A stretch of DNA of 64,000 bases from Rhodoluna limnophila (lineage in GTDB: Bacteria > Actinomycetota > Actinomycetes > Actinomycetales > Microbacteriaceae), in NCBI GenBank assembly GCA_945883505.1, contig CAMCXL010000004.1, positions 62,001 to 126,000 of the forward strand. The letters are read 5' to 3'. This document shows positions 22,304-32,694 of this stretch, one piece after another. Under the pieces are notes generated by a model that saw only the letters and a program-made list of their open reading frames with translations, searched no databases and was not told the DNA's origin. A program made the translations under genes and the position numbers. Position 1 is the stretch's first letter, and each line of letters starts with the position of its first letter.

Positions 22304-23191
22304 TTAGAGAGAACCAATGACCTCGCGCATGAGTGCCGCGGTTTCGCTCGGGGTCTTGCCAACCTTGACTCCAACGGCTTCGAAGGCTTCTTTTTTAGCC
22401 TGAGCGGTTCCAGCAGAACCAGACACGATAGCTCCGGCATGACCCATGGTCTTACCCTCGGGAGCAGTGAATCCTGCGACGTAGGCAACCACTGGCTTTG
22501 TGACGTTATCTTTGATGTAGGCGGCGGCTTTTTCTTCCGAGTCGCCACCGATTTCACCAATCAAAACAATTGCCTTGGTCTCGGCATCTTCCTGAAATGC
22601 CTTGAGTGCATCGATGTGGGTGGTTCCAATCACCGGATCGCCACCGATACCAATTGCTGTAGACATTCCGATATCTCTTAGCTCGAACATCATCTGGTAG
22701 GTGAGCGTTCCAGATTTTGAAACCAGTCCGATTGGACCGGGGCCCGTTATATCACTGGGTGTAATACCGGCGTTTGATTTTCCCGGGCTGATTATGCCAG
22801 GGCAATTAGGTCCGATGATGCGGGTTTTTAGACCCTTAGAAACGTTGTAAGCCCACGCCTCCGCTGAGTCGTGAACTGGAATGCCTTCGGTGATTGCAAC
22901 TGCAAGTTTGATTTCGGCATCGATTGCCTCAATCATTGCGGCCTTGGCAAAGGCGGGTGGAACAAAAATAACGGTGACGTTGGCGCCGGTTTCTTTCATC
23001 GCATCGGCCACCGTTCCAAAAACCGGAAGAGTCTTACCGTCGACCTCAACTGATTCGCCGGCCTTTTTTGGATTTACTCCACCCACGATATTTGAGCCAC
23101 CCTTAAGCATTCTTTGGGTGTGCTTCATGCCTTCGGACCCAGTCATACCCTGGACGATGATTTTTGAATTCTGGTCTAGAAAAATTGCCAT
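22304..23191 (-). CDS. sucD: Succinyl-CoA synthetase alpha subunit
   Basis: [28 protein letters not shown] and GHAGAIVSG active-site motif. Confidence 0.97.
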   Translation of the reverse strand: MAIFLDQNSKIIVQGMTGSEGMKHTQRMLKGGSNIVGGVNPKKAGESVEVDGKTLPVFGTVADAMKETGANVTVIFVPPAFAKAAMIEAIDAEIKLAVAITEGIPVHDSAEAWAYNVSKGLKTRIIGPNCPGIISPGKSNAGITPSDITGPGPIGLVSKSGTLTYQMMFELRDIGMSTAIGIGGDPVIGTTHIDALKAFQEDAETKAIVLIGEIGGDSEEKAAAYIKDNVTKPVVAYVAGFTAPEGKTMGHAGAIVSGSAGTAQAKKEAFEAVGVKVGKTPSETAALMREVIGSL

Positions 23192-23202
23192 CTGATGCTT
23201 CC

Positions 23203-24360
23203 CTACTTGCTTGCTAGCTCGGCGGCCTTGTCGGCAGCCAAGTCCATGGTCTCAACAACTGTTACAAGCGGGTGGTTGGCATCCGCCAAGATCTTGCGTC
23301 CCTCAACTACGTTGTTGCCATCGAGGCGAACAACCAGTGGCTTAGAAGCCGAAGAACCTAGTTTTTCTAGGGCTCCAACGATTCCGTTGGCAACCGCGTC
23401 GCAGGCGGTGATTCCGCCAAAGACGTTCACAAAAACGGACTTAACCTGAGGGTCGTTCAAGATAACGTCAAGACCGGCGGCCATAACCTCGGCCGAGGCT
23501 CCACCTCCGATGTCTAGGAAGTTAGCTGGCTTAACACCACCGTGACGCTCGCCCGCGTAGGCAACCACGTCCAGCGTCGACATAACAAGACCAGCACCAT
23601 TTCCAATGATTCCAACTTCGCCGTCTAATTTGACGTAGTTCAAGTCCATGGCTTTGGCCTTGGCCTCTAGTGGGTCGAGGGCATCTCTTTCCATGTCATC
23701 GCGCTCGTGACGGAACTCGGCGTTGTCATCCAAGGAAACTTTGCCATCAAGAGCCAAGATCTGACCATCCTCGGTTAGCACCAGTGGGTTTACCTCAACT
23801 AATGTGGTGTCTTCTTTTTTGAACACTTCGTAGAGTTTGACAAAAATGGGTGCCACCTTGGCAGCTAGTTCGCCGTCAAAGCCTCCGGCTTTGGCAATTT
23901 CTAATGCCTTTGCTAGATCAATTCCCTTGACTGCGTCGATGGCAATCTTGGCGAGCGCCTCTGGGCGCTCTTCGGCTAACTGCTCAATTTCCATTCCACC
24001 TTCGACTGAGCAAAGGGACAGAAAAGTTCGGTTTGATCTATCAAGCAGAACGGAGAAGTAAAACTCCTTTGCAATCTTCGCGCCCTCTGCAATCATCACG
24101 CGCTTAACAACGTGACCTTTAATATCGAGTCCTAGAATCTTTTCGGCTGCGGCCTTGGCTTCTTCCGGCGAGTGGGCAACCTTGACGCCTCCGGCCTTGC
24201 CTCGTCCTCCCACTTTGACCTGGGCCTTAACAACAACTGTTCCGCCAATCTTGGCGGCTGCTTTCTCGGCTTGTTCGGGAGTGTCGGCGATTAGTCCCTG
24301 CAGGACTGGAACCTGGTATTTTTCGAAAAGATCGCGTGCTTGATACTCAAATAAATCCAA
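23203..24360 (-). CDS. sucC: Succinyl-CoA synthetase beta subunit
   Basis: [22 protein letters not shown]-grasp start, [21 protein letters not shown]. Confidence 0.97.
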   Translation of the reverse strand: MDLFEYQARDLFEKYQVPVLQGLIADTPEQAEKAAAKIGGTVVVKAQVKVGGRGKAGGVKVAHSPEEAKAAAEKILGLDIKGHVVKRVMIAEGAKIAKEFYFSVLLDRSNRTFLSLCSVEGGMEIEQLAEERPEALAKIAIDAVKGIDLAKALEIAKAGGFDGELAAKVAPIFVKLYEVFKKEDTTLVEVNPLVLTEDGQILALDGKVSLDDNAEFRHERDDMERDALDPLEAKAKAMDLNYVKLDGEVGIIGNGAGLVMSTLDVVAYAGERHGGVKPANFLDIGGGASAEVMAAGLDVILNDPQVKSVFVNVFGGITACDAVANGIVGALEKLGSSASKPLVVRLDGNNVVEGRKILADANHPLVTVVETMDLAADKAAELASK

Positions 24361-24415
24361 CTGTTAACCCGTTTCAGAAATAGAGCGATTGGCCGAGGGC
24401 CCTTAAGAGCTAAGT

Positions 24416-26686
24416 TTAGAGCTTTTCGATGGGGGCTATTTTTACCACCAGCGATTTGGTTGCCCCGGTATCGAAGCTGACCTCCGCTACCTGCTTGGGG
24501 CCCTCACCTCTTGTTGAAGAAACTGTTCCAACACCGTAATCAGAGTGTTGGATGCGGTCGCCAACTGCCAGCTGTAGTGAGCTGTTGTCTCTTACCTCTC
24601 TTATGGCACCGGCTATTTCGGTCTTGGGCTTCAAAGAAGGAGTCGGGGTGGAAGATCCCATGCCCCTGAAGCCCCCGGTAATAAAGCCACTCGAGGCCCG
24701 CTCGGCACCCTCGGTTTTTAGAATCTCCGGTGGAATATCGCCTAAGAAGCTGGAGGGCAAAAAGGCCGTGGTTGAGCCAAAGAGTGTTCGCTGCAACGCC
24801 GAGGTTAAATACAGTCTTCCGCGGGCTCTGGTCATACCTACATATAAAAGCCTTCGCTCCTCGGCAACTCCGCCTGGTTCATCGAAGCTTCGAATATGCG
24901 GCAAGGTCCCTTGCTCCAGACCCACCAAAAACACCACATCGTATTCCAAACCCTTGGCGGTATGTAGGGTCATCAAAGAAACATTTCCTGAGTCATCGTC
25001 AATCTCGTCGGCGGCTGCAGCCAATGTGATATCAGCCAGGTACTCAGCGATTGTGGCATCTGGGTTTTGCCTCTGGTATTCAAAGACCTGACCAATCAGC
25101 GCATCCAAGTTATCTACCCGAGCTTCATCCTGCGGGTCACGGCTATCTTCAAGGGCGCCTCGGTAGCCAGAGAGATTTAGCGCCGCCGATAGCACCTCGG
25201 CAATTTTTGACTCCACGGTCATGGCGTCTAAATCATTTAGCAACTTAGAAAAAGAGGTAAGCGAATTAGTAAGCTTTGGACCCAGTGCCAAGGTGTCGGT
25301 TTTTCCAAGGGCCTGCCTAAAAGAAATTTCTTCTTTCCTTGCAAGCTCGGCGATTTTGAGTTCAGTTTTTTCACCTATGCCACGAGAAGGCTCATTTAAA
25401 ATGCGTCTGACTGCCTCATCGTCTCTCGGGTTTGCAATCGATGTGAGGTACGCAAGCGCGTCCTTGATTTCCTTGCGCTCGTAGAACTTTAGCCCTCCGA
25501 TTACCTGGTACGGAATTCTCTGGCTTTTGAGTTCAGCTTCCAGAGAAGGCGAGAGGGCGTTGGTTCGATACAAGATCGCTATGTCCCGATACGCCACCGA
25601 CAAATCGTGCAGCTCTGCAATCTGGTCAACCACATAGGCCGCCTCGGCCCGCTCGTCGAGCCCGGTGAAGGAAATGATCTTCTCGCCATCGCCCGAGTCA
25701 GTCCAGAGGTTTTTCTCCGGTCGGTCAAAGTTTTTGGAGATGACGGCATTGGCTGCCGACAAGATGTTTTGGGTCGAGCGATAGTTTTGCTCCAGCAATA
25801 TCGTCTCTGAGCCTGGGAAATCCTTGGCGAACTCGGCGATATTTCTCATGTCCGCGCCTCGAAAGGCATAGATCGACTGGTCGGAGTCACCAACCACCGT
25901 TATGGCCGAGGGGCCAGCAAGCTCTCCGGTATTGGCATCTGGTTCGTTATGCGCATCGGCTATTGGTTTGGTGAGCTCTCTAATCAGCGAATACTGGGCG
26001 TGGTTGGTGTCCTGGTACTCATCGACCAGGATGTGGCGAAATCTCTTTTGATACTGGGCCGCAATGTTTGGAAAAGAGCGGAACAGATAAACCGTCTCGG
26101 CAATCAAATCGTCAAAGTCAAAGGCGTTGTTTTTCCGAAGCTCATTGGCATAACGGGTAAAGATATCTGCAATGGCGCGATCTTTTGGATTTGTGGAGTC
26201 AATCATTGAGTAGAAATCCTGCGAATCTTTAAGTTCGTTCTTGGCGTTTGAAATACGGGCGGCCACACTCTGCGGTTTGAGTCCTTCGATATCGCTACCG
26301 GATTCACGAATCAAGCGTTTGATTAGGGCTCTGGTGTCACCGGTGTCGTAAACGGTGAAGTTTTTGTCATGTCCAAGAAGCTCTGCTTCGCGGCGCAATA
26401 TTTGCAGACAGGCCGAGTGAAAAGTCTTAATCCACATCCCATCGGCCACATTTCCAAGTAGCGCATGAACGCGATCTCGCATTTCACTGGCAGCTTTATT
26501 TGTGAAGGTGATTGCAAGAATCTGCGAAGGCCAAGCTTCTTTCTTGTGGAGCAGGTGTGCGATGCGATGGGTTAAGACTTTTGTCTTTCCAGAGCCGGCA
26601 CCGGCAACAATTAAAAGCCCTGGACCGCGGTGAGTCACCGCGGCAACTTGCTGCGGGTTTAGTCCTTCAAGAAGATTCTGGTTCAT
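24416..26686 (-). CDS. pcrA: ATP-dependent DNA helicase PcrA/UvrD
   Basis: GLNPQQ, GAGSGKT, LVDEYQDTN, GDSDQSIYAFRGAD, QNYRS and VSLMTLHTAKGLEYD motifs. Confidence 0.96.
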   Translation of the reverse strand: MNQNLLEGLNPQQVAAVTHRGPGLLIVAGAGSGKTKVLTHRIAHLLHKKEAWPSQILAITFTNKAASEMRDRVHALLGNVADGMWIKTFHSACLQILRREAELLGHDKNFTVYDTGDTRALIKRLIRESGSDIEGLKPQSVAARISNAKNELKDSQDFYSMIDSTNPKDRAIADIFTRYANELRKNNAFDFDDLIAETVYLFRSFPNIAAQYQKRFRHILVDEYQDTNHAQYSLIRELTKPIADAHNEPDANTGELAGPSAITVVGDSDQSIYAFRGADMRNIAEFAKDFPGSETILLEQNYRSTQNILSAANAVISKNFDRPEKNLWTDSGDGEKIISFTGLDERAEAAYVVDQIAELHDLSVAYRDIAILYRTNALSPSLEAELKSQRIPYQVIGGLKFYERKEIKDALAYLTSIANPRDDEAVRRILNEPSRGIGEKTELKIAELARKEEISFRQALGKTDTLALGPKLTNSLTSFSKLLNDLDAMTVESKIAEVLSAALNLSGYRGALEDSRDPQDEARVDNLDALIGQVFEYQRQNPDATIAEYLADITLAAAADEIDDDSGNVSLMTLHTAKGLEYDVVFLVGLEQGTLPHIRSFDEPGGVAEERRLLYVGMTRARGRLYLTSALQRTLFGSTTAFLPSSFLGDIPPEILKTEGAERASSGFITGGFRGMGSSTPTPSLKPKTEIAGAIREVRDNSSLQLAVGDRIQHSDYGVGTVSSTRGEGPKQVAEVSFDTGATKSLVVKIAPIEKL

Positions 26687-26699
26687 AACTTGCTAAAGC

Positions 26700-27614
26700 C
26701 TAGGCGGTGCCATCGACAATGCTTCGCAGCAAATCCGGCTGATCAACAAAGATTCCATCAAGACCAGAAGCTGCTACCTTCGCAAAATATTCATCGACGC
26801 TTTCGGAGGCGTCCTCGGCTTTTAGGGTCCAGCCGTATATCTCAATGCCCAGTTCATGGGCAAGCGCAATGGAACCATTCGGTATGGTGTTGGTTCCAGT
26901 TTCGTCTAGATCAAGTAGCAGCGGAAGATCCAGGCTAACTCCATCAAAGTCGCCGGCAATCTTCTCGAGGTAGGACTTTGTCAATTTGGTCTCGTTGTCT
27001 GGAAGTCTCACCTGTTCGGTCAAGAAGACATACCTCTTATCTGCTCCGCAGGCTTTTTGCAGAAGCTGCATCATCTCGTAATCGAAGCTCTCGAGCACGA
27101 GCTTGATACCGCGGGCTTTCCAGCTGGATTCAGCAAGTTTCCGGGCCAGGATCCCTGCGATATCCATACCCTTTCTAGTGAAGTGCATGCCGTGCTTGAC
27201 CTCAATAACGAGGGTCTTTCCATCCATGAAGGGTGCCGCTAGCAGTTGATCTATGGTGGGAATCTTGAACTGGCCGTCAAATTTTGCACTCCCAGGCCGA
27301 AGATCTGGAAGCCGCTCTCTGGCCCTGATTGAATCAAGCTCGGCGTAGTCAAAGTCCTCGCTGAAAAACCCATTTTCGGTAATTCCATCGGAATAGCCGG
27401 CTCTTTCACGATCGGCAAACTCTGGGTGCTGCTCGATGTCGGTAGTGCCATTTAGCCAGTTCTCGTGCCGAAGGATTAGTTCGCCGTCCCTAGTTGGAAC
27501 TAGGTCACACTCCACACCGTCAGCTCCTTGCAAGATGGCAAGCTCAAAAGCTTCCAGGGTATTTTCTGGTCGGTAGCCGCAGGCTCCGCGATGACCTAGA
27601 ACTAGGGGCGCCAC
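26700..27614 (-). CDS. Glycerophosphodiester phosphodiesterase (GTG start)
   Basis: LGHRGACGYRPENTLEAFELAILQGADGVECDLVPTRDGELILRHE GDPD signature. Confidence 0.92.
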   Translation of the reverse strand: MAPLVLGHRGACGYRPENTLEAFELAILQGADGVECDLVPTRDGELILRHENWLNGTTDIEQHPEFADRERAGYSDGITENGFFSEDFDYAELDSIRARERLPDLRPGSAKFDGQFKIPTIDQLLAAPFMDGKTLVIEVKHGMHFTRKGMDIAGILARKLAESSWKARGIKLVLESFDYEMMQLLQKACGADKRYVFLTEQVRLPDNETKLTKSYLEKIAGDFDGVSLDLPLLLDLDETGTNTIPNGSIALAHELGIEIYGWTLKAEDASESVDEYFAKVAASGLDGIFVDQPDLLRSIVDGTA

Positions 27615-27618
27615 GACG

Positions 27619-29217
27619 CTACTCCCATTCGATGGTGCCAGGTGGCTTTGATGTCACATCAAGCACCACTCGGTTGACACCTTCGACTTCGTTAGTGATG
27701 CGATTAGAAATTCTTGCGAGCAACTCATAGTCCAACCTGGTCCAATCCGCAGTCATGGCATCTTCGCTTGACACAGGTCGCAAAACAATTGGGTGACCGT
27801 AGCTTCTGCCATCGCCTTGAACACCAACTGATCGAACATCGGCAAGCAGTACTACCGGGCATTGCCAAATCTCTCCGTCAAGACCGGCGGCAGAAAGTTC
27901 AAACCTTACAATGGCATCTGCTTTTCTAAGCAGATCCAATCTTTCTTTTGTGACCTCGCCAACGATTCGAATTCCAAGACCGGGACCCGGGAAAGGCTGG
28001 CGCTGAACTATTTCCTCAGGAAGGCCAAGTTCTTTTCCAATGGCTCGAACCTCGTCCTTGAAAAGAGTTCTTAGCGGTTCGACAAGTTCAAACTGGATGT
28101 CCTCTGGTAAACCTCCGACGTTGTGGTGAGATTTGATGCCGGCGGTGACACCGCCGCCCGATTCAACAACGTCTGGATACAAAGTTCCCTGAACCAGGAA
28201 CTTGATTGGTCGATTATCAGCTTTGGCCTCGGCAATCAGCTCGGCCTGGGCCTGCTCAAAAGTTCTTATAAATTCCCGGCCAATAATCTTTCTCTTGGTC
28301 TCAGGATCTGATACCCCGGCCAAGGCGGAAAGAAACTTCTGCTCGGCGTTTACTGTCACTAGTCGGATGCCGGTTGCCGCGACATAGTCGCGCTGCACCT
28401 GCTCGGCTTCGCCTTCACGCAAAAGGCCGTGGTCCACAAACACCGCAACCAACTGGTCCCCAACTGCTTTGTGGACCAGGGCTGCAGCAACAGCTGAGTC
28501 CACCCCGCCGGAGAGACCGCAAATAACTCGGTCGGTTCCGACTTGTTTTTTGATCTTTTCGACCTGCTCGGCGATCACGTTCCCGGAATTCCAGTCGGCC
28601 GGAATTCCGGCTGCGTTGTGTAGAAAGTTTTCTAAAACGTTCTGACCAAACTGCGAGTGCTTAACTTCTGGGTGCCACTGCACTCCATAAATCTTTTTTG
28701 AAACCGAGGCAAAGGCTGCAACCGGTGTCGTCTCGGTCGAGGCTAAAACTTCAAATCCGGCAGGGGCTTTAACAACCTGATCTCCGTGGCTCATCCAGCA
28801 GGTTTGGGACTCGGGCTGACCGGCCAAAATTTCACCGGCTGCAGATACCTTCAAATCAGTTTTGCCATACTCGCGCTTACCGGTTTTATCAACCTGTCCA
28901 CCGAGCAAACTGGCAAGGGTTTGGAAGCCGTAGCAGATTCCAAGAATTGGAATTCCAAGTTCTAGAATTTTTTTATCAAACTGAGGAGACCCTGGCTCGT
29001 AAACACTAGATGGTCCACCGGACAAGATAATTGCAAGTGGTTCTTTAGCCTTGATGTCCTCGCTTGAGATGTTGTGGTGGACAATCTCGGAATAGACACC
29101 GGCTTCGCGCACGCGACGAGCAATCAGTTGCGCATACTGCGCACCGAAGTCAACTACCAGTACCGGACGATTAATTTTTTGCCACCCAACCCACTTCGCA
29201 CATTTGCTCTTCAGCAA
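27619..29217 (-). CDS. guaA: GMP synthase; exact start uncertain (TTG 29277, TTG 29217 or ATT 29175)
   Basis: [53 protein letters not shown] and [14 protein letters not shown] motifs. Confidence 0.95.
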   Translation of the reverse strand: MLKSKCAKWVGWQKINRPVLVVDFGAQYAQLIARRVREAGVYSEIVHHNISSEDIKAKEPLAIILSGGPSSVYEPGSPQFDKKILELGIPILGICYGFQTLASLLGGQVDKTGKREYGKTDLKVSAAGEILAGQPESQTCWMSHGDQVVKAPAGFEVLASTETTPVAAFASVSKKIYGVQWHPEVKHSQFGQNVLENFLHNAAGIPADWNSGNVIAEQVEKIKKQVGTDRVICGLSGGVDSAVAAALVHKAVGDQLVAVFVDHGLLREGEAEQVQRDYVAATGIRLVTVNAEQKFLSALAGVSDPETKRKIIGREFIRTFEQAQAELIAEAKADNRPIKFLVQGTLYPDVVESGGGVTAGIKSHHNVGGLPEDIQFELVEPLRTLFKDEVRAIGKELGLPEEIVQRQPFPGPGLGIRIVGEVTKERLDLLRKADAIVRFELSAAGLDGEIWQCPVVLLADVRSVGVQGDGRSYGHPIVLRPVSSEDAMTADWTRLDYELLARISNRITNEVEGVNRVVLDVTSKPPGTIEWE

Positions 29218-29635
29218 TTCTGGCGTAGCGGCGCTCGGTATAAAAAGACAGGAATGGGATAATTCCGCCGGAAGCAATGATTAGAAACCTCAGGAAACTC
29301 CAGCGCATCAGGGTCCACATCCGAAAATCGGCGAACAGATACAAAACGTATAACCAACCGTGAATTACCAAAATGCCAACGGTTAGATTCAGCCCAGTTT
29401 CTGGAAGACCCTGACCCTCGTTGACATAGGGCTCCAGGGTGATAAGCCCATTGGGGCCGAAGGCCCAAAGGTCATACCCCACGCTTGCGCCAGAGGTTAC
29501 AACCTCGAGGCGACGAATTCCCCAGGTGATCATCAAAAGTAATAAGAATCCACCGGTAATAAAAGACGAAACCTTGAAAAGCTTCAGGGCCTTCTCAATC
29601 GCAGGCAAAGACGCTGGATTTAGGGGCCTGGACAT
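29171..29635 (-). CDS. DUF3817-family integral membrane protein
   Basis: Hydrophobic 154 aa ORF with [15 protein letters not shown] typical of the family; adjacent to guaA. Confidence 0.8.
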   Translation of the reverse strand: MSRPLNPASLPAIEKALKLFKVSSFITGGFLLLLMITWGIRRLEVVTSGASVGYDLWAFGPNGLITLEPYVNEGQGLPETGLNLTVGILVIHGWLYVLYLFADFRMWTLMRWSFLRFLIIASGGIIPFLSFYTERRYARIAEEQMCEVGWVAKN

Positions 29636-29645
29636 GCCTCTAAGT

Positions 29646-30692
29646 TTACTTGTTCGGAAGCACCACTACTTTGATGGCCTCTCCTGACAAGACAGCCTCG
29701 ATGCCTTTTTGGACATCGTCCAGTGAAACCTTGGTGGTAATCAGGTCTGCTACCGGAACCTTGCCGGAGGCAATCAGGGCCAGCGCTTGACGGTTATGGG
29801 AAGGCGATGAACCATTAGCTCCCATGAGCATCAGCTCTTTGTAGTGCACGAGGTTGGAGTCGGCTTGGATCATCGGCTTGTCCTTTGGAAGACCTCCGAA
29901 GAAGCTAATTCTTCCACCCGGTCTTGCCATTTCGATTGCCTGCTCCTGAGCCTGACCGGAGGGTGCTGCTGTGATGATTACGGAAGGTCCCTTTCCGTCG
30001 GTTTCTTTTTTGATTATCTCGGCCAGATTTTCGGTTGACATATCTATTGCGCGGTCCGGCTTCACAACATCGGCGGAAAGTTTTAATCTTCCACCGTTGA
30101 TGTCGGCCAAAAATACTTTCTTAGCGCCGAGCGCTCTGGCAAGTCTTACGTGAAGGCAACCAATTGGTCCCGCCCCCATAACCAACACCTCATCGCCTTC
30201 GCCAACTCGAACTAGCTCCTGGGCATTTAGAGCACAAGCCAGCGGTTCAACAACCGATGCTTCCTCGTAAGAAACTCCCTCCGGGATTAGGTTCATGCCG
30301 TCGACTCGAACTACCTCGTTTGGAACAATCATGTATTCGGCAAAGCCGCCAGGGAATTGATATCCCATGGAAAGTTGATTTGGGCAGATCGTCATCTTGT
30401 CAGCCAGGCACGCCCAGCAGCTGCCGCAAGGAATTGCCGCTATAACTTGAACGCGGTCCCCGACTTTTACCGAGCTCACATTTTCGCCCACCGTTACTAC
30501 TTCGCCGGCTATTTCGTGACCGATGATTTGCGGTGGGGTAAGGCGAGGGTGACCGTGATTAAAAATCTTGGCGTCGGTGCCACATGTGGCACAAGCGTGG
30601 ATACGCAGCTTTACTTCGCCTGGTCCAGCCTCTGGTTCCGGAACTTGTTCAACCTTTAGATCCTGCGGTCCCCGGTAAATTGCAGCTTTCAC
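29646..30692 (-). CDS. Zinc-dependent medium-chain (sorbitol/polyol-type) dehydrogenase
   Basis: CGTDAKIFNHGHPR, GHEIAGEV, structural-zinc-type Cys cluster CGSCWACLADKMTIC, GAGPIGCLHVRLARALGA. Confidence 0.9.
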   Translation of the reverse strand: MKAAIYRGPQDLKVEQVPEPEAGPGEVKLRIHACATCGTDAKIFNHGHPRLTPPQIIGHEIAGEVVTVGENVSSVKVGDRVQVIAAIPCGSCWACLADKMTICPNQLSMGYQFPGGFAEYMIVPNEVVRVDGMNLIPEGVSYEEASVVEPLACALNAQELVRVGEGDEVLVMGAGPIGCLHVRLARALGAKKVFLADINGGRLKLSADVVKPDRAIDMSTENLAEIIKKETDGKGPSVIITAAPSGQAQEQAIEMARPGGRISFFGGLPKDKPMIQADSNLVHYKELMLMGANGSSPSHNRQALALIASGKVPVADLITTKVSLDDVQKGIEAVLSGEAIKVVVLPNK

Positions 30693-30708
30693 GAGTTTTG
30701 TTGCCTTC

Positions 30709-31152
30709 CTAAAGATTAAGTAGTTCTAGTAGTTCGTTTGTGGAATTGGATTCCATCAGTTGTTTATAAGAGTCCTCGTCAAGAAGTTTCTCAGCTAGGT
30801 TTCCTAGCAGTTCTCCGTGTTCGTCCCCCTTGGCAGCAATGCCAATACACAACCTAACTTGCTCGCCCTCCCACGGAACCTCGTTCTCAAATCGAACTAG
30901 GACCAGCTGAGCGAAATTGACGTACTTCCTTGATGCGTCGGTGCCGTGGGGTAATGCAACGCCCTCCCCCATGAATGACGAAATGATGTTTTCTCTTTCC
31001 ACCATCGCATCCACATACTCTTTCTCCACAGCCCCAAGGCTTAGAAGTAGTTCGCCGCAAAGACGCACGGCCTCCTCTCGCGAGGAGGCCGTGGCGCCTA
31101 AGCGAATTCCGGCCAACTGTAAAAAGTTAGTCATCCGAAATATTGTCGCCAT
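30709..31152 (-). CDS. PTS mannitol-type EIIA
   Basis: IISSFMGEGVALPHGT active-site His motif. Confidence 0.88.
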   Translation of the reverse strand: MATIFRMTNFLQLAGIRLGATASSREEAVRLCGELLLSLGAVEKEYVDAMVERENIISSFMGEGVALPHGTDASRKYVNFAQLVLVRFENEVPWEGEQVRLCIGIAAKGDEHGELLGNLAEKLLDEDSYKQLMESNSTNELLELLNL

Positions 31153-31441
31153 TCAAGATGGCGTCAACAACACCTTGGATTCTTGGATCCCCAAGAAACA
31201 TGTCAAACACCACAACTGGCGTATTTGGCATGGTCTGCTTAGCTCGCTCGCCAAGACCTCGGTGGCACAAAACCACGTCGGGACTGGAGTCGGGCAACTG
31301 GTTCACCGGTGAGTGAGTGACTTCGACGCCTTGGGCTTTGAGCTGTTTTGCCAATTGCTTGGCAATCATTACGCTCGAGCCCATGCCGGCTTCGCAAGCC
31401 ACCACTAACTTTTTTACCTTGGATCCGGAAATTGATGACAT
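31127..31441 (-). CDS. PTS mannitol-type EIIB
   Basis: KLVVACEAGMGSSVMIAKQL phosphocysteine loop. Confidence 0.9.
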   Translation of the reverse strand: MSSISGSKVKKLVVACEAGMGSSVMIAKQLAKQLKAQGVEVTHSPVNQLPDSSPDVVLCHRGLGERAKQTMPNTPVVVFDMFLGDPRIQGVVDAILNGDNISDD

Positions 31442-31449
31442 GGCTTTTA

Positions 31450-32556
31450 CTAGCCCTTCTTCATCTTCTTGGAGGCGGCTGTTGCACCGGCTAGGTCAGC
31501 GTAGTCATCCTGACGACCGGTCTTTAGTAGCACCCATCCAACTAGGAATGAAACTGTTGCTGATAGCACGATACCCAACAGAACTCCAACGTGGTTTCCT
31601 GGAGGGGTAACAGCTAGCCAAGCGAAGATCGAACCTGGTGATGGTGTTGCAACAAGTCCAGCGCCGGTAACCATGAAGGTTCCAACACCGGTGGCTCCAC
31701 CAGCGATTGCAGCCAGGATCATCTTTGGCTTTAGAAGTACGTAAGGGAAGTAGATCTCGTGGATTCCACCAAGGAAGTGGATCACGATAGCACCTGGAAC
31801 AGATCCGCGAAGAACCTTCGGTCCTGCTAGCCAGAAAGCAACCAAGATTCCAAGACCTGGACCTGGGTTGGTCTCAATCATGAACGCAATTGACTTGCCA
31901 GTTTCGGCGGCTTCTGCAACACCAAGCGGTGCCAAGACTCCAAAGTTAATTGCGTTGTTTAGGAACAGAACCTTAGCTGGCTCAACTAGAAGGGACACTA
32001 GCGGTAGCAATGAGCTATCCACCAGGAACTTCACACCGGCGCCCAAGGTGTCAGAAATTACGGTAACGGCTGGGCCGATTCCGTAGTATCCACCGATTGC
32101 CAGTAGCATTCCGGAGATTCCGAGGCTGAAGTTACCAATCAGCATCTCAAAACCTGCAGGAGTTATTGGGTCTAGGACGTCGTCAATCTTTTTTAGAACC
32201 CATGCAGCCAATGGACCCATAATCATGGCACCAAGGAACATAGGGATGGATGAACCAACGATTACACCCACGGTTGCAACAGCACCGATTACGGCACCGC
32301 GCTGTCCGTGCACCATACGACCACCGGTGTAGGCAATCAGAATGGGAAGGAGGTTGATGATCATTGGGCCAACCATTGAGGAAAGCTGCTCGTTAGGCAA
32401 CCATCCGGTTGGGATAAACAGGGCTGTTAGCAAACCCCAGGCAATGAAGGCTCCAATGTTTGGAATAACCATACCTGCAAGGTTTCCACCCAGCTTTTGG
32501 ACCGCAGCACGCCACCCGGTGTGTGTGCCCGTTCCGCTTGGAATGTAACTACTCAT
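31450..32556 (-). CDS. PTS mannitol-type EIIC permease
   Basis: Multi-TM protein with GGIHEIYFPYVLLKPKMILA EIIC(Mtl) motif. Confidence 0.92.
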   Translation of the reverse strand: MSSYIPSGTGTHTGWRAAVQKLGGNLAGMVIPNIGAFIAWGLLTALFIPTGWLPNEQLSSMVGPMIINLLPILIAYTGGRMVHGQRGAVIGAVATVGVIVGSSIPMFLGAMIMGPLAAWVLKKIDDVLDPITPAGFEMLIGNFSLGISGMLLAIGGYYGIGPAVTVISDTLGAGVKFLVDSSLLPLVSLLVEPAKVLFLNNAINFGVLAPLGVAEAAETGKSIAFMIETNPGPGLGILVAFWLAGPKVLRGSVPGAIVIHFLGGIHEIYFPYVLLKPKMILAAIAGGATGVGTFMVTGAGLVATPSPGSIFAWLAVTPPGNHVGVLLGIVLSATVSFLVGWVLLKTGRQDDYADLAGATAASKKMKKG

Positions 32557-32587
32557 TTAGTCGACTACCTCTCTGTAGCTATTTAGG

Positions 32588-32602
32588 TTGAGTTGCACTC
32601 AA
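32588..32602. promoter_or_regulatory. Inverted repeat TTGAGT-tgc-ACTCAA upstream of PTS EIIC; possible operator
   Basis: Perfect 6-bp arms in the DeoR-EIIC intergenic region. Confidence 0.35.
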
Positions 32603-32657
32603 TGAAGATTTGCCCTGCAAAGCAAAAAGCTCTGCCCTGGATTCCATCTTCGTTTCC

Positions 32658-32677
32658 TCGAGTGCTCGCACACTCGA
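32658..32677. promoter_or_regulatory. Inverted repeat TCGAGTG-ctcgca-CACTCGA; candidate operator or hairpin between the DeoR gene and EIIC
   Basis: Perfect 7-bp arms, intergenic. Confidence 0.4.
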
Positions 32678-32694
32678 AGTGTTTTTGAAAGTTG

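Noticed and set aside
28588-28625. Repeated CCGGAATTCC motifs in guaA
   Set aside because: Within conserved coding sequence (IPADWNSGN); short restriction-site-like coincidence.
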